Origin: Noviluteimonas gilva | Lineage (GTDB): Bacteria > Pseudomonadota > Gammaproteobacteria > Xanthomonadales > Xanthomonadaceae | NCBI RefSeq assembly: GCF_009740395.1 | Contig: NZ_WOXT01000002.1 | Coordinates: 248,001-312,000, forward strand | DNA length: 64,000 nucleotides | Direction: 5' to 3' | Shown here: positions 18,325 to 25,590 of the stretch, piece after piece | How the letters are laid out: the number at the start of each line of letters is the position of its first letter | Position numbering within the stretch: the first letter of the stretch is position 1 | Program-made: the position numbers and the translations under genes | Notes under the pieces: model-generated | What the model was told of the DNA's origin: nothing | Database searches by the model: none | The model's input: the letters and a program-made list of their open reading frames with translations, nothing else

Positions 18325-19014
18325 CTAGACCGCGGCGGAGAAGCGGTAGCCTGCGCCGCGCACGGTCTGGACCATCGGGTCGAGCTGGTGCGGTTCCAGC
18401 GTCTTGCGCAGGCGGCGGATGTGGACGTCGACGGTGCGTTCCTCGACGTACACGCTGCCGCCCCACACGTGGTCGAGCAGTTGCGAGCGGGTGTACACGC
18501 GCTCGGGGTGGGTCATGAAGAAGTGCAGCAGGCGGTATTCCGTCGGGCCGATCTGCACCGGGGCGTCTTCGGCGAACACACGATGCGCGGCGCCGTCGAT
18601 GCGCAATCCGCCGACCTTGACGCTGCCGTCTTCGTCGTCTTCGCGCGAGCGGCGCATGACGGCGCGGATGCGCGCCAGCAATTCGCGCGCCGAGAAGGGT
18701 TTGACGACGTAATCGTCGACGCCCGCTTCCAGGCCGCCGACGCGGTCGTTCTCTTCGCCGCGCGCGGTGAGCATGATGATCGGCACCTCGCGCGTGAGGT
18801 GTTCCTTGCGCCAGCGCCGGGCGAGTTCCAGGCCGCTGGTGCCGGGGAGCATCCAGTCGAGCAGGATCAGGTCGGGGACCTTGTCGGCGATGGCCGACTG
18901 GGCTTCGCGGGCGTCACCGGCATGGACCGGTTCGAACTCGGCCTTGCGCAGGGCGAAGGCCACCATGTCGCGGATGGCCGGTTCGTCGTCGACGATGAGG
19001 ATGCGTTTGAGCAT
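18325..19014 (-). CDS. phoB: phosphate regulon response regulator PhoB
   Basis: A 229-residue OmpR-family regulator. The receiver starts MLKRILIVDDEPAIRDM, with phosphoacceptor D53 in LILLDWMLPG and Lys in DDYVVKPFSARE. The C-terminal winged helix has EYRLLHFFMTHPERVYTRSQLLDHVWG and ends RTVRGAGYRFS. It activates phosphate-starvation genes when phosphorylated by PhoR. A PHO box lies 64 nt upstream, so autoregulation is expected. ATG 19014 is the start; an upstream in-frame ATG would add a non-conserved leader. Confidence 0.96.
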   Translation of the reverse strand: MLKRILIVDDEPAIRDMVAFALRKAEFEPVHAGDAREAQSAIADKVPDLILLDWMLPGTSGLELARRWRKEHLTREVPIIMLTARGEENDRVGGLEAGVDDYVVKPFSARELLARIRAVMRRSREDDEDGSVKVGGLRIDGAAHRVFAEDAPVQIGPTEYRLLHFFMTHPERVYTRSQLLDHVWGGSVYVEERTVDVHIRRLRKTLEPHQLDPMVQTVRGAGYRFSAAV

Positions 19015-19077
19015 GGTGGTTGGCGTCGGGGGCCCATGGAGCCCGCGTCGTGCGGGCATGGTGCCAGTAGACGACGG

Positions 19078-19099
19078 TTTTGTGACCGTGGGGTGACAT
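19078..19099 (-). promoter_or_regulatory. PHO box upstream of phoB
   Basis: On the minus strand two adjacent 11-bp units read ATGTCACCCCA and CGGTCACAAAA, with the GTCAC cores exactly 11 bp apart. This matches the PhoB-binding consensus of direct 11-bp repeats (CTGTCAT plus an A-rich spacer). It is placed to replace the -35 of a promoter driving phoB-phoR-ppk1-ppx. PhoB binding is inferred from the match. Confidence 0.7.
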
Positions 19100-19140
19100 G
19101 GTCACCGAGGTCCCTGGCGACCTGAGGGTCCCCACCCTTG

Positions 19141-19160
19141 CCCTCCCCCGCGGGGGAGGG
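19141..19160. repeat. G-rich intergenic hairpin, copy 3
   Basis: A perfect 20-bp palindrome built from CCCTCCCCCG and its complement, between the phoB promoter and the end of the M48 protease gene. Read on the minus strand it continues into AAGGGTGGGG, as copies 1 and 2 do. Confidence 0.7.
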
Positions 19161-19168
19161 AATTCAGT

Positions 19169-19183
19169 GCGCGCTTCGCGCGC
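19169..19183. repeat. short palindrome abutting the M48 protease stop codon
   Basis: GCGCGC-TTC-GCGCGC at 19169-19183. Its last base is the first base, on the plus strand, of the stop codon of the minus-strand protease gene (19183-19185). It has the same GC-nnn-GC core as the palindromes at 23861-23907 and 39431-39478, which also touch gene ends. Confidence 0.6.
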
Positions 19184-20793
19184 TAGTTTCTATCGACCTT
19201 GTCGTCCTTCACGCCCTGGCGGTGCAGCTCGAGCACGGTCGGGGTGATCTGCGCGATGCGGGCGTCGATGCGGGCGCGGGCGTAATAGTCCAGGTCGCTG
19301 CGCTTCTTGAGATTTTCCAACTGGACCAGAGCCCGCTCCGGCCGGCCGTTCAGGTACTCGGCCTCGGCATGGGCTTCGCCGGCGCGGATGGGGTCGCCGG
19401 CCAGGTCGCTCGCCCGGGCGAAGGTCTCCTGGTAGACCGGGTCGTCGGACGAGGTCGATGCCAGGCCACGCAGGATCGCCTGCGCCTTCTTGCCCGACGC
19501 CGCGTCGCCGCGTTCGCCCAGGACCTGCGCGTAGGTCAGCACCACCGCGCGATTGCGCGGCATGCGGTCGACCAGGCGCTGGAAGCGCGCGTCGGATTCG
19601 GCCTTCTTGCCGGCGCGGGCTTCGGCTTCGCCCATCGCCAACTGGATCCACGTGTCGTTGGGGTGCTTCTTCAACACCTCGTCGAGATCGGAGATCGCGG
19701 CCGAGGGTTGATTGCCCTGCAGGCGCGCGAGCGCGAGGCCGTACTGCTGCGCGTCGTCCAGCGGCGCCTTCAGGCGCATCTGTTCGTATTCGCGCACGGC
19801 TTCGGCGGGCGTGTTGGCGCTCAGCACGCGCATGCGTTCCTTCGCCCAGGCGAACTGGCCCGTGCCCGCGGCGGCGAGCGAGGCTTCGGGCAGGCGGATG
19901 TTGCCGGGCAGCATCGGGTTGGCGGTGGTGGGCGCGGCGAAGTTGTTCGTCGCCTTCATCGTCGCGGCGCGTTCTTTCGCTTCGCTGATGCGCGTGACGG
20001 TGATCGGGTGCGTCTGCAGGTAATCGGGCGTGCGTTCGCGCGAACCGCCCTGGTTGGCGCGCACCCAGCCTTGCAGCGTGGTGAAGAATTCGGCCATCGC
20101 CTTGGGGTCGTAACCGCTGCGCGAGAGCGTCGACATGCCGACGCGGTCGGCTTCGGCTTCGTTGTCGCGCGTGTAGTCGATCTGGCGCTGGTACATCAGC
20201 GCCTGGCCGGCGGAGAGCGCGGCCATCGACGCATCGTCGCTGGAGTTGCCGCCCGCCTGCTGCGCGACGAGGATCGCGCCGAGCATCGCGAGCAGGATCG
20301 GCACGCTGTCGCGCTGCGCGCGTTCGACGCCGCGCAGCACGTGGTCCTGCGTGACGTGCGCGATTTCGTGCGCGAGCACGCTGGCCACCTGGTCTTCGCG
20401 CGTGGCGGCGAGCACCAGGCCGGCATTGGTGCCGACGTAGCCGCCCAGCGTGGCGAAGGCGTTGATCTGCCGGTCCTTCATCAGGAAGAAGGTGAAGGAC
20501 TGGCGCGGCTTGTCGCTGTTGGCGGCCAGCTTGTGGCCGACCGACTGCAGCCAATCCTCGAGAAGCGGATCGTCGAGGATGTAGCCGTAGTGGCGCAGCT
20601 GGCTGAGCGTCATCGCGCCGTATTCGGCCTGCTGCGACGGGCCGAGCACTTCGCCCGCCGAGGAGCCGATGTCGGGCAGGCGCGACTTGTTGTTGTTGTT
20701 TTGCGCCAGCAAGGGCGCGGCCAGGGCGAGGGTGGCCAGCGCGGCGAGGGCGAGCGGGGCCAGGCGTCGGAGGGATCGAAGGGTGGTTTGCAC
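19183..20793 (-). CDS. BepA-like periplasmic M48 metalloprotease with TPR domain
   Basis: A 536-residue exported zinc protease. A GTG start at 20793 follows GAGGAAG by 5 nt and gives a clean signal peptide (LAPLALAALATLALAAPLLAQ); an upstream start would read antisense through grxC. The zinc site HEIAH is at 142-146, and a second metal-ligand Glu is expected in RDNEAEADRVGM. The C-terminal part (about 330-536) is TPR-like (LARLQGNQPSAAISDLDEVLKKHP). BepA/YfgC proteins degrade stalled outer-membrane proteins and help LptD assembly. The function is inferred from the family. Confidence 0.9.
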   Translation of the reverse strand: MQTTLRSLRRLAPLALAALATLALAAPLLAQNNNNKSRLPDIGSSAGEVLGPSQQAEYGAMTLSQLRHYGYILDDPLLEDWLQSVGHKLAANSDKPRQSFTFFLMKDRQINAFATLGGYVGTNAGLVLAATREDQVASVLAHEIAHVTQDHVLRGVERAQRDSVPILLAMLGAILVAQQAGGNSSDDASMAALSAGQALMYQRQIDYTRDNEAEADRVGMSTLSRSGYDPKAMAEFFTTLQGWVRANQGGSRERTPDYLQTHPITVTRISEAKERAATMKATNNFAAPTTANPMLPGNIRLPEASLAAAGTGQFAWAKERMRVLSANTPAEAVREYEQMRLKAPLDDAQQYGLALARLQGNQPSAAISDLDEVLKKHPNDTWIQLAMGEAEARAGKKAESDARFQRLVDRMPRNRAVVLTYAQVLGERGDAASGKKAQAILRGLASTSSDDPVYQETFARASDLAGDPIRAGEAHAEAEYLNGRPERALVQLENLKKRSDLDYYARARIDARIAQITPTVLELHRQGVKDDKVDRN

Positions 20794-20955
20794 GCAGGCT
20801 TCCTCGCACGGGGCCGGTGAACCACCGGTTAATTCATCTAAGCACGCTTGGAACCAGAACCGCGTACGCAGTGTTCCCCCGAAGGGGTGGAAATGCACGG
20901 CCGAGCGTCCCATATTCCCGACCATCGCAAAGCGCCACAAGTTTCCGGAGCCGCC

Positions 20956-21219
20956 ATGACCCACCCGATCATCACCATCTACAGCACCGCGATCTGCCCG
21001 TACTGCGTCGCCGCCAAGAACTTCCTGAAGAGCAAGGGCCTGGCGTGGAACGAGGTCCGCATCGACACCGCGCCGGGCGAGCGCGACAAGATGGTGGCGC
21101 TTACGCGCCGCACCTCGGTGCCGCAGATCTTCGTCGGCGACACGCACGTGGGCGGCTACGACGACCTGATGGCGCTGCATCGCGCGGGCAAGTTCGAACC
21201 CTTGGTCGCGGCCGCATGA
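20956..21219 (+). CDS. grxC: glutaredoxin 3
   Basis: An 87-residue dithiol glutaredoxin. The active site CPYC is at 14-17. The glutathione-binding elements TSVPQIFVGDTHVGGYDDL follow, with the cis-Pro in TSVPQIF. It reduces protein disulfides and glutathione mixed disulfides in the cytoplasm. Its stop overlaps the ATG of the next gene (ATGA), so the two are coupled. Confidence 0.95.
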   Translation: MTHPIITIYSTAICPYCVAAKNFLKSKGLAWNEVRIDTAPGERDKMVALTRRTSVPQIFVGDTHVGGYDDLMALHRAGKFEPLVAAA

Positions 21220-21608
21220 GCGGCGGCGACGAGGCTGATCGCGTCCGGGAGTTCACCGACTTCCGCAAGCGGATGAACGAACGCATCCTGGCCGAGCCCA
21301 ACCAGGTCGTCCGCCGCTTCTTCGCGCTCGACACGCAGACCTACCAGGCCGGCGCGCTCGACGTGAAAACCAAGGAACTGCTCGGCCTGACCGCCTCGCT
21401 GGTCCTGCGTTGCGACGACTGCATCAGCTACCACGTGGCGCAATGCCGCGAGGCGGGCGTGAACCGCGACGAGATGTTCGAAGCCTTCTCGGTCGGGCTG
21501 GTGGTCGGCGGCTCGATCGTGATCCCGCACCTGCGCCGCGCGGTGGATTTCCTCGACAAGCTCGAATCCGGCGAAGGCGCCGCGACGTCCCCGCACGACC
21601 ACGGCTGA
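21216..21608 (+). CDS. carboxymuconolactone decarboxylase (AhpD-like) family protein
   Basis: A 130-residue CMD/AhpD-fold protein. The redox motif CxxCxxxH is complete: C66, C69 and H73 in CDDCISYH. This motif marks the peroxidase-reductant branch of the family rather than true muconolactone decarboxylases. The 4-bp overlap with grxC suggests a shared thiol-redox job, perhaps with the glutaredoxin as electron donor; that is inference. Typical single-domain length. Confidence 0.9.
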   Translation: MSGGDEADRVREFTDFRKRMNERILAEPNQVVRRFFALDTQTYQAGALDVKTKELLGLTASLVLRCDDCISYHVAQCREAGVNRDEMFEAFSVGLVVGGSIVIPHLRRAVDFLDKLESGEGAATSPHDHG

Positions 21609-21641
21609 CCCTACGCCGCCGGACGGTTGACCACCCCGGTC

Positions 21642-21650
21642 TGGCATAAT
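21642..21650 (+). promoter_or_regulatory. extended -10 promoter element before isocitrate dehydrogenase
   Basis: TGGCATAAT at 21642-21650 is an extended -10 (TGn plus CATAAT). No good -35 lies 16-18 bp upstream; TTGACC at 21627 is too close. Fifty-two nt separate it from the ATG. Confidence 0.4.
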
Positions 21651-21702
21651 TGCGGGCTCCCACACCCGACGGCACGCGCCCGCGTGCCGTCCGCACGTCC
21701 GG

Positions 21703-22734
21703 ATGCCTTCAATGACGCAGACCCCCGCCCAGCACACGATCACCGTCCTTCGCGGCGATGGCATCGGCCCCGAGATCATGGACGCCGCGCTGTTCGTCCT
21801 CGACACGATGGACCTCGGCCTGCAGTACGAGTACGCCGACGCGGGCCTGGCGGCGCTGGAAAAGGTCGGCGAGCTGCTGCCCGCCGCGACGATGGATTCG
21901 ATCCGCAAGAACCGCATCGCGCTCAAGAGCCCGCTGACCACGCCGGTCGGCGAAGGCTTCAGCTCGATCAACGTCGAGCTGCGCAAGCGCTTCGACCTCT
22001 ACGCCAACGTGCGTCCGGCCAAGAGCTTCCCGAACACCAAGTCGCGCTTCCCCTCGGGCGTGGACCTGATCACCGTGCGCGAGAACACCGAAGGCGCGTA
22101 CATCGGCGAAGGCCAGATGTTGTCGGAAGACGGCGAGACCGCCGTGCTCACGCAGAAGGTGACGCGCCGCGGTTCGGAGCGCATTGCGCGCTACGCGTTC
22201 GAACTCGCGCGCCGCACCGGCCGCAAGAAGGTCACGGTGGTGCACAAGGCGAACATCCTGAAGTCCACCTCGGGCCTGTTCCTCAAGACCGCGCGCGCCG
22301 TGGCGGCCGAATATCCCGACATCCAGTGCAACGAGATGATCGTGGACAACTGCTGCATGCAGCTGGTGATGAAGCCCGAGCAGTTCGACATCATCGTGAC
22401 CACCAACCTGTTCGGCGACATCATCTCCGACCTGTGCGCCGGCCTCGTCGGCGGCCTCGGCCTCGCGCCGGGCGCGAACATCGGCACCGACGCGGCGATC
22501 TTCGAAGCGGTGCACGGCTCGGCGCCGGACATCGCGGGCAAGGGCGTCGCCAATCCGTGCGCGCTGCTGCTCGCGGCGGCGCAGATGCTCGACCACCTCG
22601 GCATGATCGACAAGGCCGAGAAGCTGCGCGCGGCGATCATCGCCACGCTGGAAGCGAAGGATTCGCTGACGCCGGATCTGGGCGGCGAGGGCAACACGAT
22701 GTCGTTCGCCAAGGCGATCGCCAAGCGCGTCTGA
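21703..22734 (+). CDS. NAD-dependent isocitrate dehydrogenase
   Basis: A 343-residue enzyme of the beta-decarboxylating dehydrogenase family, converting isocitrate to 2-oxoglutarate in the TCA cycle. The substrate loop TPVGEGFSSINVELRKRFDL and ANVRP fit the NAD-IDH branch, not isopropylmalate dehydrogenase. In the cofactor site, HGSAPDIAGKGVANP has Asp where NADP-dependent enzymes carry KY, which indicates NAD use. The metal and active-site residues lie in TNLFGDIISDL. ATG 21712 (MTQTP) is an alternative start. A hairpin terminator follows. Confidence 0.93.
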   Translation: MPSMTQTPAQHTITVLRGDGIGPEIMDAALFVLDTMDLGLQYEYADAGLAALEKVGELLPAATMDSIRKNRIALKSPLTTPVGEGFSSINVELRKRFDLYANVRPAKSFPNTKSRFPSGVDLITVRENTEGAYIGEGQMLSEDGETAVLTQKVTRRGSERIARYAFELARRTGRKKVTVVHKANILKSTSGLFLKTARAVAAEYPDIQCNEMIVDNCCMQLVMKPEQFDIIVTTNLFGDIISDLCAGLVGGLGLAPGANIGTDAAIFEAVHGSAPDIAGKGVANPCALLLAAAQMLDHLGMIDKAEKLRAAIIATLEAKDSLTPDLGGEGNTMSFAKAIAKRV

Positions 22735-22735
22735 T

Positions 22736-22755
22736 ACCTCCCCTCCAGGGGAGGT
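22736..22755. repeat. G-rich intergenic hairpin, copy 4 (short)
   Basis: ACCTCCCCT / AGGGGAGGT with a 2-nt loop, immediately after the isocitrate dehydrogenase stop and just before its T-rich terminator. It shares the CCTCCCCT-AGGGGAGG core with copies 1-3. Confidence 0.6.
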
Positions 22756-22756
22756 C

Positions 22757-22790
22757 AAAAAGAAACCCGCCATCGGCGGGTTTCTTTTTG
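22757..22790. terminator. bidirectional rho-independent terminator
   Basis: The stem GAAACCCGCC / GGCGGGTTTC is flanked by an A-run on the left and a T-run on the right. It can terminate both the isocitrate dehydrogenase message and the convergent Bax-inhibitor gene. Confidence 0.85.
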
Positions 22791-22824
22791 GGTGGGGTCA
22801 AGCCACCGCGAACGCTTGTGCGCG

Positions 22825-23583
22825 TCAGTCGCGCAGCTTCGCCAACAGGCGCAAGAACTCGATGTACAGCCACACCAGCGTGAGCACCAGGCCGAACGCG
22901 GCGTACCACTCCATGTACTTCGGCGCGTTGGCTTCGACGCCCGATTCGATGAAGTCGAAGTCGAGCACCAGGTTCAGCGCGGCGACCACGACGACGAACA
23001 GGCTGAAGCCGATGCCGATCACGCCCGATTCGTGGATGTACGGGATGTCGGTGCCGAACAGGCGCAGCACGATCGTGGCCAGGTAGATCAGCGCGATGCC
23101 ACCGGTGGCCGCGACGACACCGAGCTTGAAGTTTTCCGTCGCGCGGATCAGGCCCGAGCGGTACGCCATCAGCAGCGCGAACAGCGTGCCCGCCGTCAGC
23201 AGCACCGCCTGCATCACGATGCCCGGGTAGCGCATTTCGAAGAACGCGGAGATCGCGCCGAGGAACAGGCCTTCGAACAGCGCATACAACGGTGCGGTGA
23301 CCGGCGCCCAGGTCTGCTTGAAGATCGTCGCCAAGGCGAAGACCAGCCCGCCGACCGCACCGCCGATCAGGAAGATCGGATAGTTCGGCGAAATGCCGGC
23401 CGCGGTGGGTGCGACGCTGTTCCAGGCGTAGGCGCCGGTGATGACCGCCAGCACGAGCAGGAGGGCGGTCTTGTTGACCGTTCCGTTCAGCGTCATCGAC
23501 TCGCCATCGCGCGTGACGACCGCGCCACTGCCGATATCGAGGAACGTGGATTCCTTGAGCGCCGGGTTTCCGGTGCGAAGCAT
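22825..23583 (-). CDS. Bax inhibitor-1/YccA-like membrane protein
   Basis: A 252-residue integral membrane protein with about seven hydrophobic helices, starting TALLLVLAVITGAYAW and ending FGLVLTLVWLYIEFLRLLAKL. It matches the longer bacterial Bax-inhibitor-1 group (YccA/BaxI_1), including an N-terminal cytoplasmic segment of about 45 residues. Members may form pH-sensitive cation leak channels or modulate FtsH. ATG 23583 follows a strong AGGGGAG ribosome site; an upstream ATG 36 nt earlier is less likely. Confidence 0.88.
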   Translation of the reverse strand: MLRTGNPALKESTFLDIGSGAVVTRDGESMTLNGTVNKTALLLVLAVITGAYAWNSVAPTAAGISPNYPIFLIGGAVGGLVFALATIFKQTWAPVTAPLYALFEGLFLGAISAFFEMRYPGIVMQAVLLTAGTLFALLMAYRSGLIRATENFKLGVVAATGGIALIYLATIVLRLFGTDIPYIHESGVIGIGFSLFVVVVAALNLVLDFDFIESGVEANAPKYMEWYAAFGLVLTLVWLYIEFLRLLAKLRD

Positions 23584-23701
23584 GCGTTTCTCCCCTTGTG
23601 TGAACGTTTCGCCGAGCATAGCGTGGAAGGCCCGCGTTGACAGGCGGGGGCGGCGGTTCCCAGAATCCCGCGTCCCGGCACGCCGGGAACCGGAAAAACA
23701 C

Positions 23702-23778
23702 CGGGGTATAGCGCAGTCTGGTAGCGCGCCTGCTTTGGGAGCAGGATGTCGGGGGTTCGAATCCCTCTACCCCGACCA
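23702..23778 (+). tRNA. tRNA-Pro(UGG)
   Basis: 77 nt with encoded CCA. Acceptor CGGGGTA pairs with TACCCCG, anticodon stem CCTGC/GCAGG, loop TTTGGGA, anticodon TGG at 23736-23738, T-arm GGTTCGAATCC. First of four closely spaced tRNAs. Confidence 0.97.
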
Positions 23779-23785
23779 ACTCGAA

Positions 23786-23862
23786 GCGCCCGTAGCTCAA
23801 CTGGATAGAGCACCGGCCTTCTAAGCCGGCGGTTGCAGGTTCGATTCCTGCCGGGCGCGCCA
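23786..23862 (+). tRNA. tRNA-Arg(UCU)
   Basis: 77 nt with encoded CCA. Acceptor GCGCCCG pairs with CGGGCGC, anticodon stem CCGGC/GCCGG, loop CTTCTAA, anticodon TCT. It lies 7 nt after tRNA-Pro. The last two CCA bases are the start of a short palindrome. Confidence 0.97.
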
Positions 23863-24022
23863 AATTGCGCAGCAATTTGGCGCGCGAACTTTGCGGAGCA
23901 AAGTTCGTGCTACCGCTTGCAGGCCAAATACCCGCGCTGTCGCGCGCCCCTTTTACTAAAAGGGGCTGCTTCGAAACCTTGACGTCTACGAGGACTGAAG
24001 GGTCGAGAACTGCGTTCGCAGT
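23861..24022. repeat. dispersed palindromic element, copy A
   Basis: This gene-free stretch between tRNA-Arg and tRNA-His holds several perfect small palindromes: CAAATTGC-GCA-GCAATTTG (23861-23879), CGAACTTTGC-GGA-GCAAAGTTCG (23885-23907), CCCCTTTTA-C-TAAAAGGGG (about 23947-23965) and ACTGCG-TT-CGCAGT (24009-24022). The 32 bases at 23936-23967 are identical, after reverse complementing, to 39368-39399, and similarity extends about 70 bases further. Nothing protein-like is convincing here. It may be a non-autonomous mobile repeat. Confidence 0.8.
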
Positions 24023-24106
24023 GGGCTGAATTCACCCGGCGGCTTGCATCCCCACGCCGACTCCTGAAGAATAGCCGGCCGCTCGCAGGTGATCGCAAGC
24101 GCTGTG

Positions 24107-24183
24107 GTGGCTGTAGCTCAGTTGGTTAGAGTACTGGATTGTGATTCCAGATGTCGGGGGTTCGAGTCCCCTCAGCCACCCCA
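24107..24183 (+). tRNA. tRNA-His(GUG)
   Basis: 77 nt with encoded CCA. Acceptor GTGGCTG pairs with CAGCCAC; the preceding G (24106) can serve as the G-1 that pairs with discriminator C, a tRNA-His identity mark. Anticodon loop TTGTGAT, anticodon GTG. Confidence 0.97.
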
Positions 24184-24206
24184 TTCCGTTTCGCAGCCCG
24201 CACGTT

Positions 24207-24212
24207 TACAAT
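24207..24212 (+). promoter_or_regulatory. possible -10 of tRNA-Lys
   Basis: TACAAT lies 11 nt before tRNA-Lys in the 40-nt spacer after tRNA-His. No convincing -35 is seen at the right distance. Confidence 0.35.
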
Positions 24213-24223
24213 GCGCGCCGCAC

Positions 24224-24299
24224 GGGCCGTTAGCTCAGTTGGTAGAGCAGTTGACTCTTAATCAATAGGTCCAAGGTTCGAATCCTTGACGGCCCACCA
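24224..24299 (+). tRNA. tRNA-Lys(CUU)
   Basis: 76 nt with encoded CCA. Acceptor GGGCCGT pairs with ACGGCCC, anticodon loop CTCTTAA, anticodon CTT, T-arm GGTTCGAATCC. Last of the cluster and followed by a terminator. Confidence 0.97.
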
Positions 24300-24306
24300 A
24301 TAAAAC

Positions 24307-24338
24307 AGGCATCTGGAGCCATCCAGGTGCCTTTTTTA
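24307..24338 (+). terminator. rho-independent terminator of the tRNA cluster
   Basis: Stem AGGCAnCTGGA / TCCAGnTGCCT (24307-24332) followed by a run of T to 24337. It ends the Pro-Arg-His-Lys tRNA transcript. Confidence 0.85.
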
Positions 24339-24491
24339 TTGCCCGCGCTCCTCGGTCCTGATATCGGCCTGAGTACGTTCGTCAGCCTCGATCCCAGGTA
24401 TTACTACTTCCATTCGGAAACGGCGCGACTGCAGTGGTCGCATCCCACCGGGGCGATCCTCACGCTCTGCGCGATCTTCATCGCCGAGTGA
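24339..24491 (+). CDS. possible small hydrophobic ORF of unknown function
   Basis: A 50-codon frame that would start at TTG (or GTG 24327 inside the terminator). It reads a hydrophobic-tyrosine-rich product (PALLGPDIGLSTF, PRYYYFHSE, AILTLCAIFIAE). I do not recognise it. It has no clear ribosome site and begins in the T-run of the tRNA terminator, so it may be a degraded gene remnant. A GTG overlapping its stop opens a further 12-codon frame. Otherwise the region 24339-24542 shows nothing. Confidence 0.2.
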   Translation: MPALLGPDIGLSTFVSLDPRYYYFHSETARLQWSHPTGAILTLCAIFIAE

Positions 24492-24542
24492 TCGACCGGT
24501 TTTACGACAAACGTCCGATCGTCTGAGCGGTGCCGACTCCCG

Positions 24543-24839
24543 TTACTTCACGCGTGCGGACGATCCCACGCGGACTTCAATCGCCGACTCGGTCTGCGTG
24601 CCATCGGCATGCGTCACGGTGACGATGTAGCTGCCGGTCGGCACGGCGCGCACCGAGTACTTGCCGTCCTTTTCGATCTTGAGTTCGCGGTGGAAACCGG
24701 TGACGGCGCCCTGGATGTTCACGACATCGCCGGCGACCGCGGTGCCCGTGATGCTGCCCGAGGAACTCTGGGCTTGGGCCAGGGAAACTGCTCCGAACAA
24801 CATCACCGCCAGCGTGGCGGCCAGGCGCTTGCTCGACAT
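24543..24839 (-). CDS. small exported protein with carboxypeptidase-regulatory-like (CNA-B) domain
   Basis: A 98-residue protein with a signal peptide (AATLAVMLFGAVSLAQAQ). The mature part is a single small beta-sandwich: GSITGTAVAGDVVNIQGAVTG, then GKYSVRAVPTGSYIVTVTHADG. This fold usually precedes TonB-dependent receptor plugs or sits in carboxypeptidases, but here it stands alone. The role is unknown; it could be a periplasmic binding module. It has its own transcription unit. The start at 24839 is the first residue before the signal peptide. Confidence 0.75.
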   Translation of the reverse strand: MSSKRLAATLAVMLFGAVSLAQAQSSSGSITGTAVAGDVVNIQGAVTGFHRELKIEKDGKYSVRAVPTGSYIVTVTHADGTQTESAIEVRVGSSARVK

Positions 24840-25016
24840 GCACGATCTCTCCGCTTGGGATGCGTCGAGCGTAGAGGCAGGCCGATGTCCGGAAACTGTG
24901 CCGGAGGTCACCCGTGACCATTGCTCACCGAGACACGCGACACGGATCAGACCGCTGGTATCGGTAGCTTGCGTAAGACCTTGGACCGCCCCCGCGTTCG
25001 AGCCCGGAGTCCACCG

Positions 25017-25343
25017 ATGCGCCGGCCCCTGCTGATCCTGTCCCTGGTTTTCCTCGCGGCCCTGTTTTCCGGCTGCACCGACGGCCGCCGCTTCTCGCCG
25101 GAGGCCTGGCGACAGGAGGATCAATTCCAGCGCCATGCCTTCACGGGCGACCTGCTCGGGCGTCGCCTGCTGATCGGCAAGGGCTGGCGCGAAGTCCATC
25201 AGATGCTCGGCCCGGGCCGCACGTTCGGCCGGGATGTGTCGACGTGGAACGTCGGGCTGGACAAGGAAACGGGCACGCCGATCGTGCTGGAGGTCGACTT
25301 CAGGGATGGAATCGCCACGCACGCGACCGTCCATCGCGAATGA
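25017..25343 (+). CDS. small predicted lipoprotein
   Basis: A 108-residue protein with a lipoprotein signal: [20 protein letters not shown], lipobox LFSGC, lipidated Cys20. The mature part is charged and has no family I recognise ([38 protein letters not shown]). The GxxxxEVxxxLG pattern resembles SmpA/OmlA-like small lipoproteins, a weak hint only. The 177-nt gap upstream (24840-25016), shared with the divergent small protein, shows no clear motif. Confidence 0.7.
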   Translation: MRRPLLILSLVFLAALFSGCTDGRRFSPEAWRQEDQFQRHAFTGDLLGRRLLIGKGWREVHQMLGPGRTFGRDVSTWNVGLDKETGTPIVLEVDFRDGIATHATVHRE

Positions 25344-25395
25344 CGGCGCGCGCGCCATGGCGCGGGGCGGTCCCCGCCGGGCACAATGCGCCCGC

Positions 25396-25477
25396 GCGAA
25401 AGTGGCGGAACTGGTAGACGCACTGGATTTAGGTTCCAGCGCCGCAAGGCGTGCGGGTTCGAGTCCCGCCTTTCGCA
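25396..25477 (+). tRNA. tRNA-Leu(UAG)
   Basis: 82 nt without an encoded CCA. Acceptor GCGAAAG pairs with CTTTCGC, anticodon stem CTGGA/TCCAG, loop TTTAGGT, anticodon TAG (25430-25432). A short variable arm with GCC/GGC marks the class II type. It lies 113 nt upstream of tig. Confidence 0.95.
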
Positions 25478-25590
25478 TGCCGCATGCGGGCTGCCGGGTG
25501 GCGGCCCGGGCCGCTTTCGGCCAAACTACCCCGTTCCGCCCGCCGCGCTCCCGCGCCGGGCCTGCCACTCATCATGAAGAGCTCCCAGCA

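Noticed and set aside
20794-21180. N-terminal extension of the M48 protease
   Set aside because: It would be antisense to grxC and would bury the signal peptide; GTG 20793 with its ribosome site is preferred.
23863-24106. Possible CRISPR array next to the tRNAs
   Set aside because: The palindromes differ in sequence and spacing and there are no equal-length direct repeats or cas genes.
23702-24299. tRNA cluster as an integration site for an island
   Set aside because: No integrase, no phage-like gene and no obvious duplicate of a tRNA 3' end nearby; the flanking genes are housekeeping.
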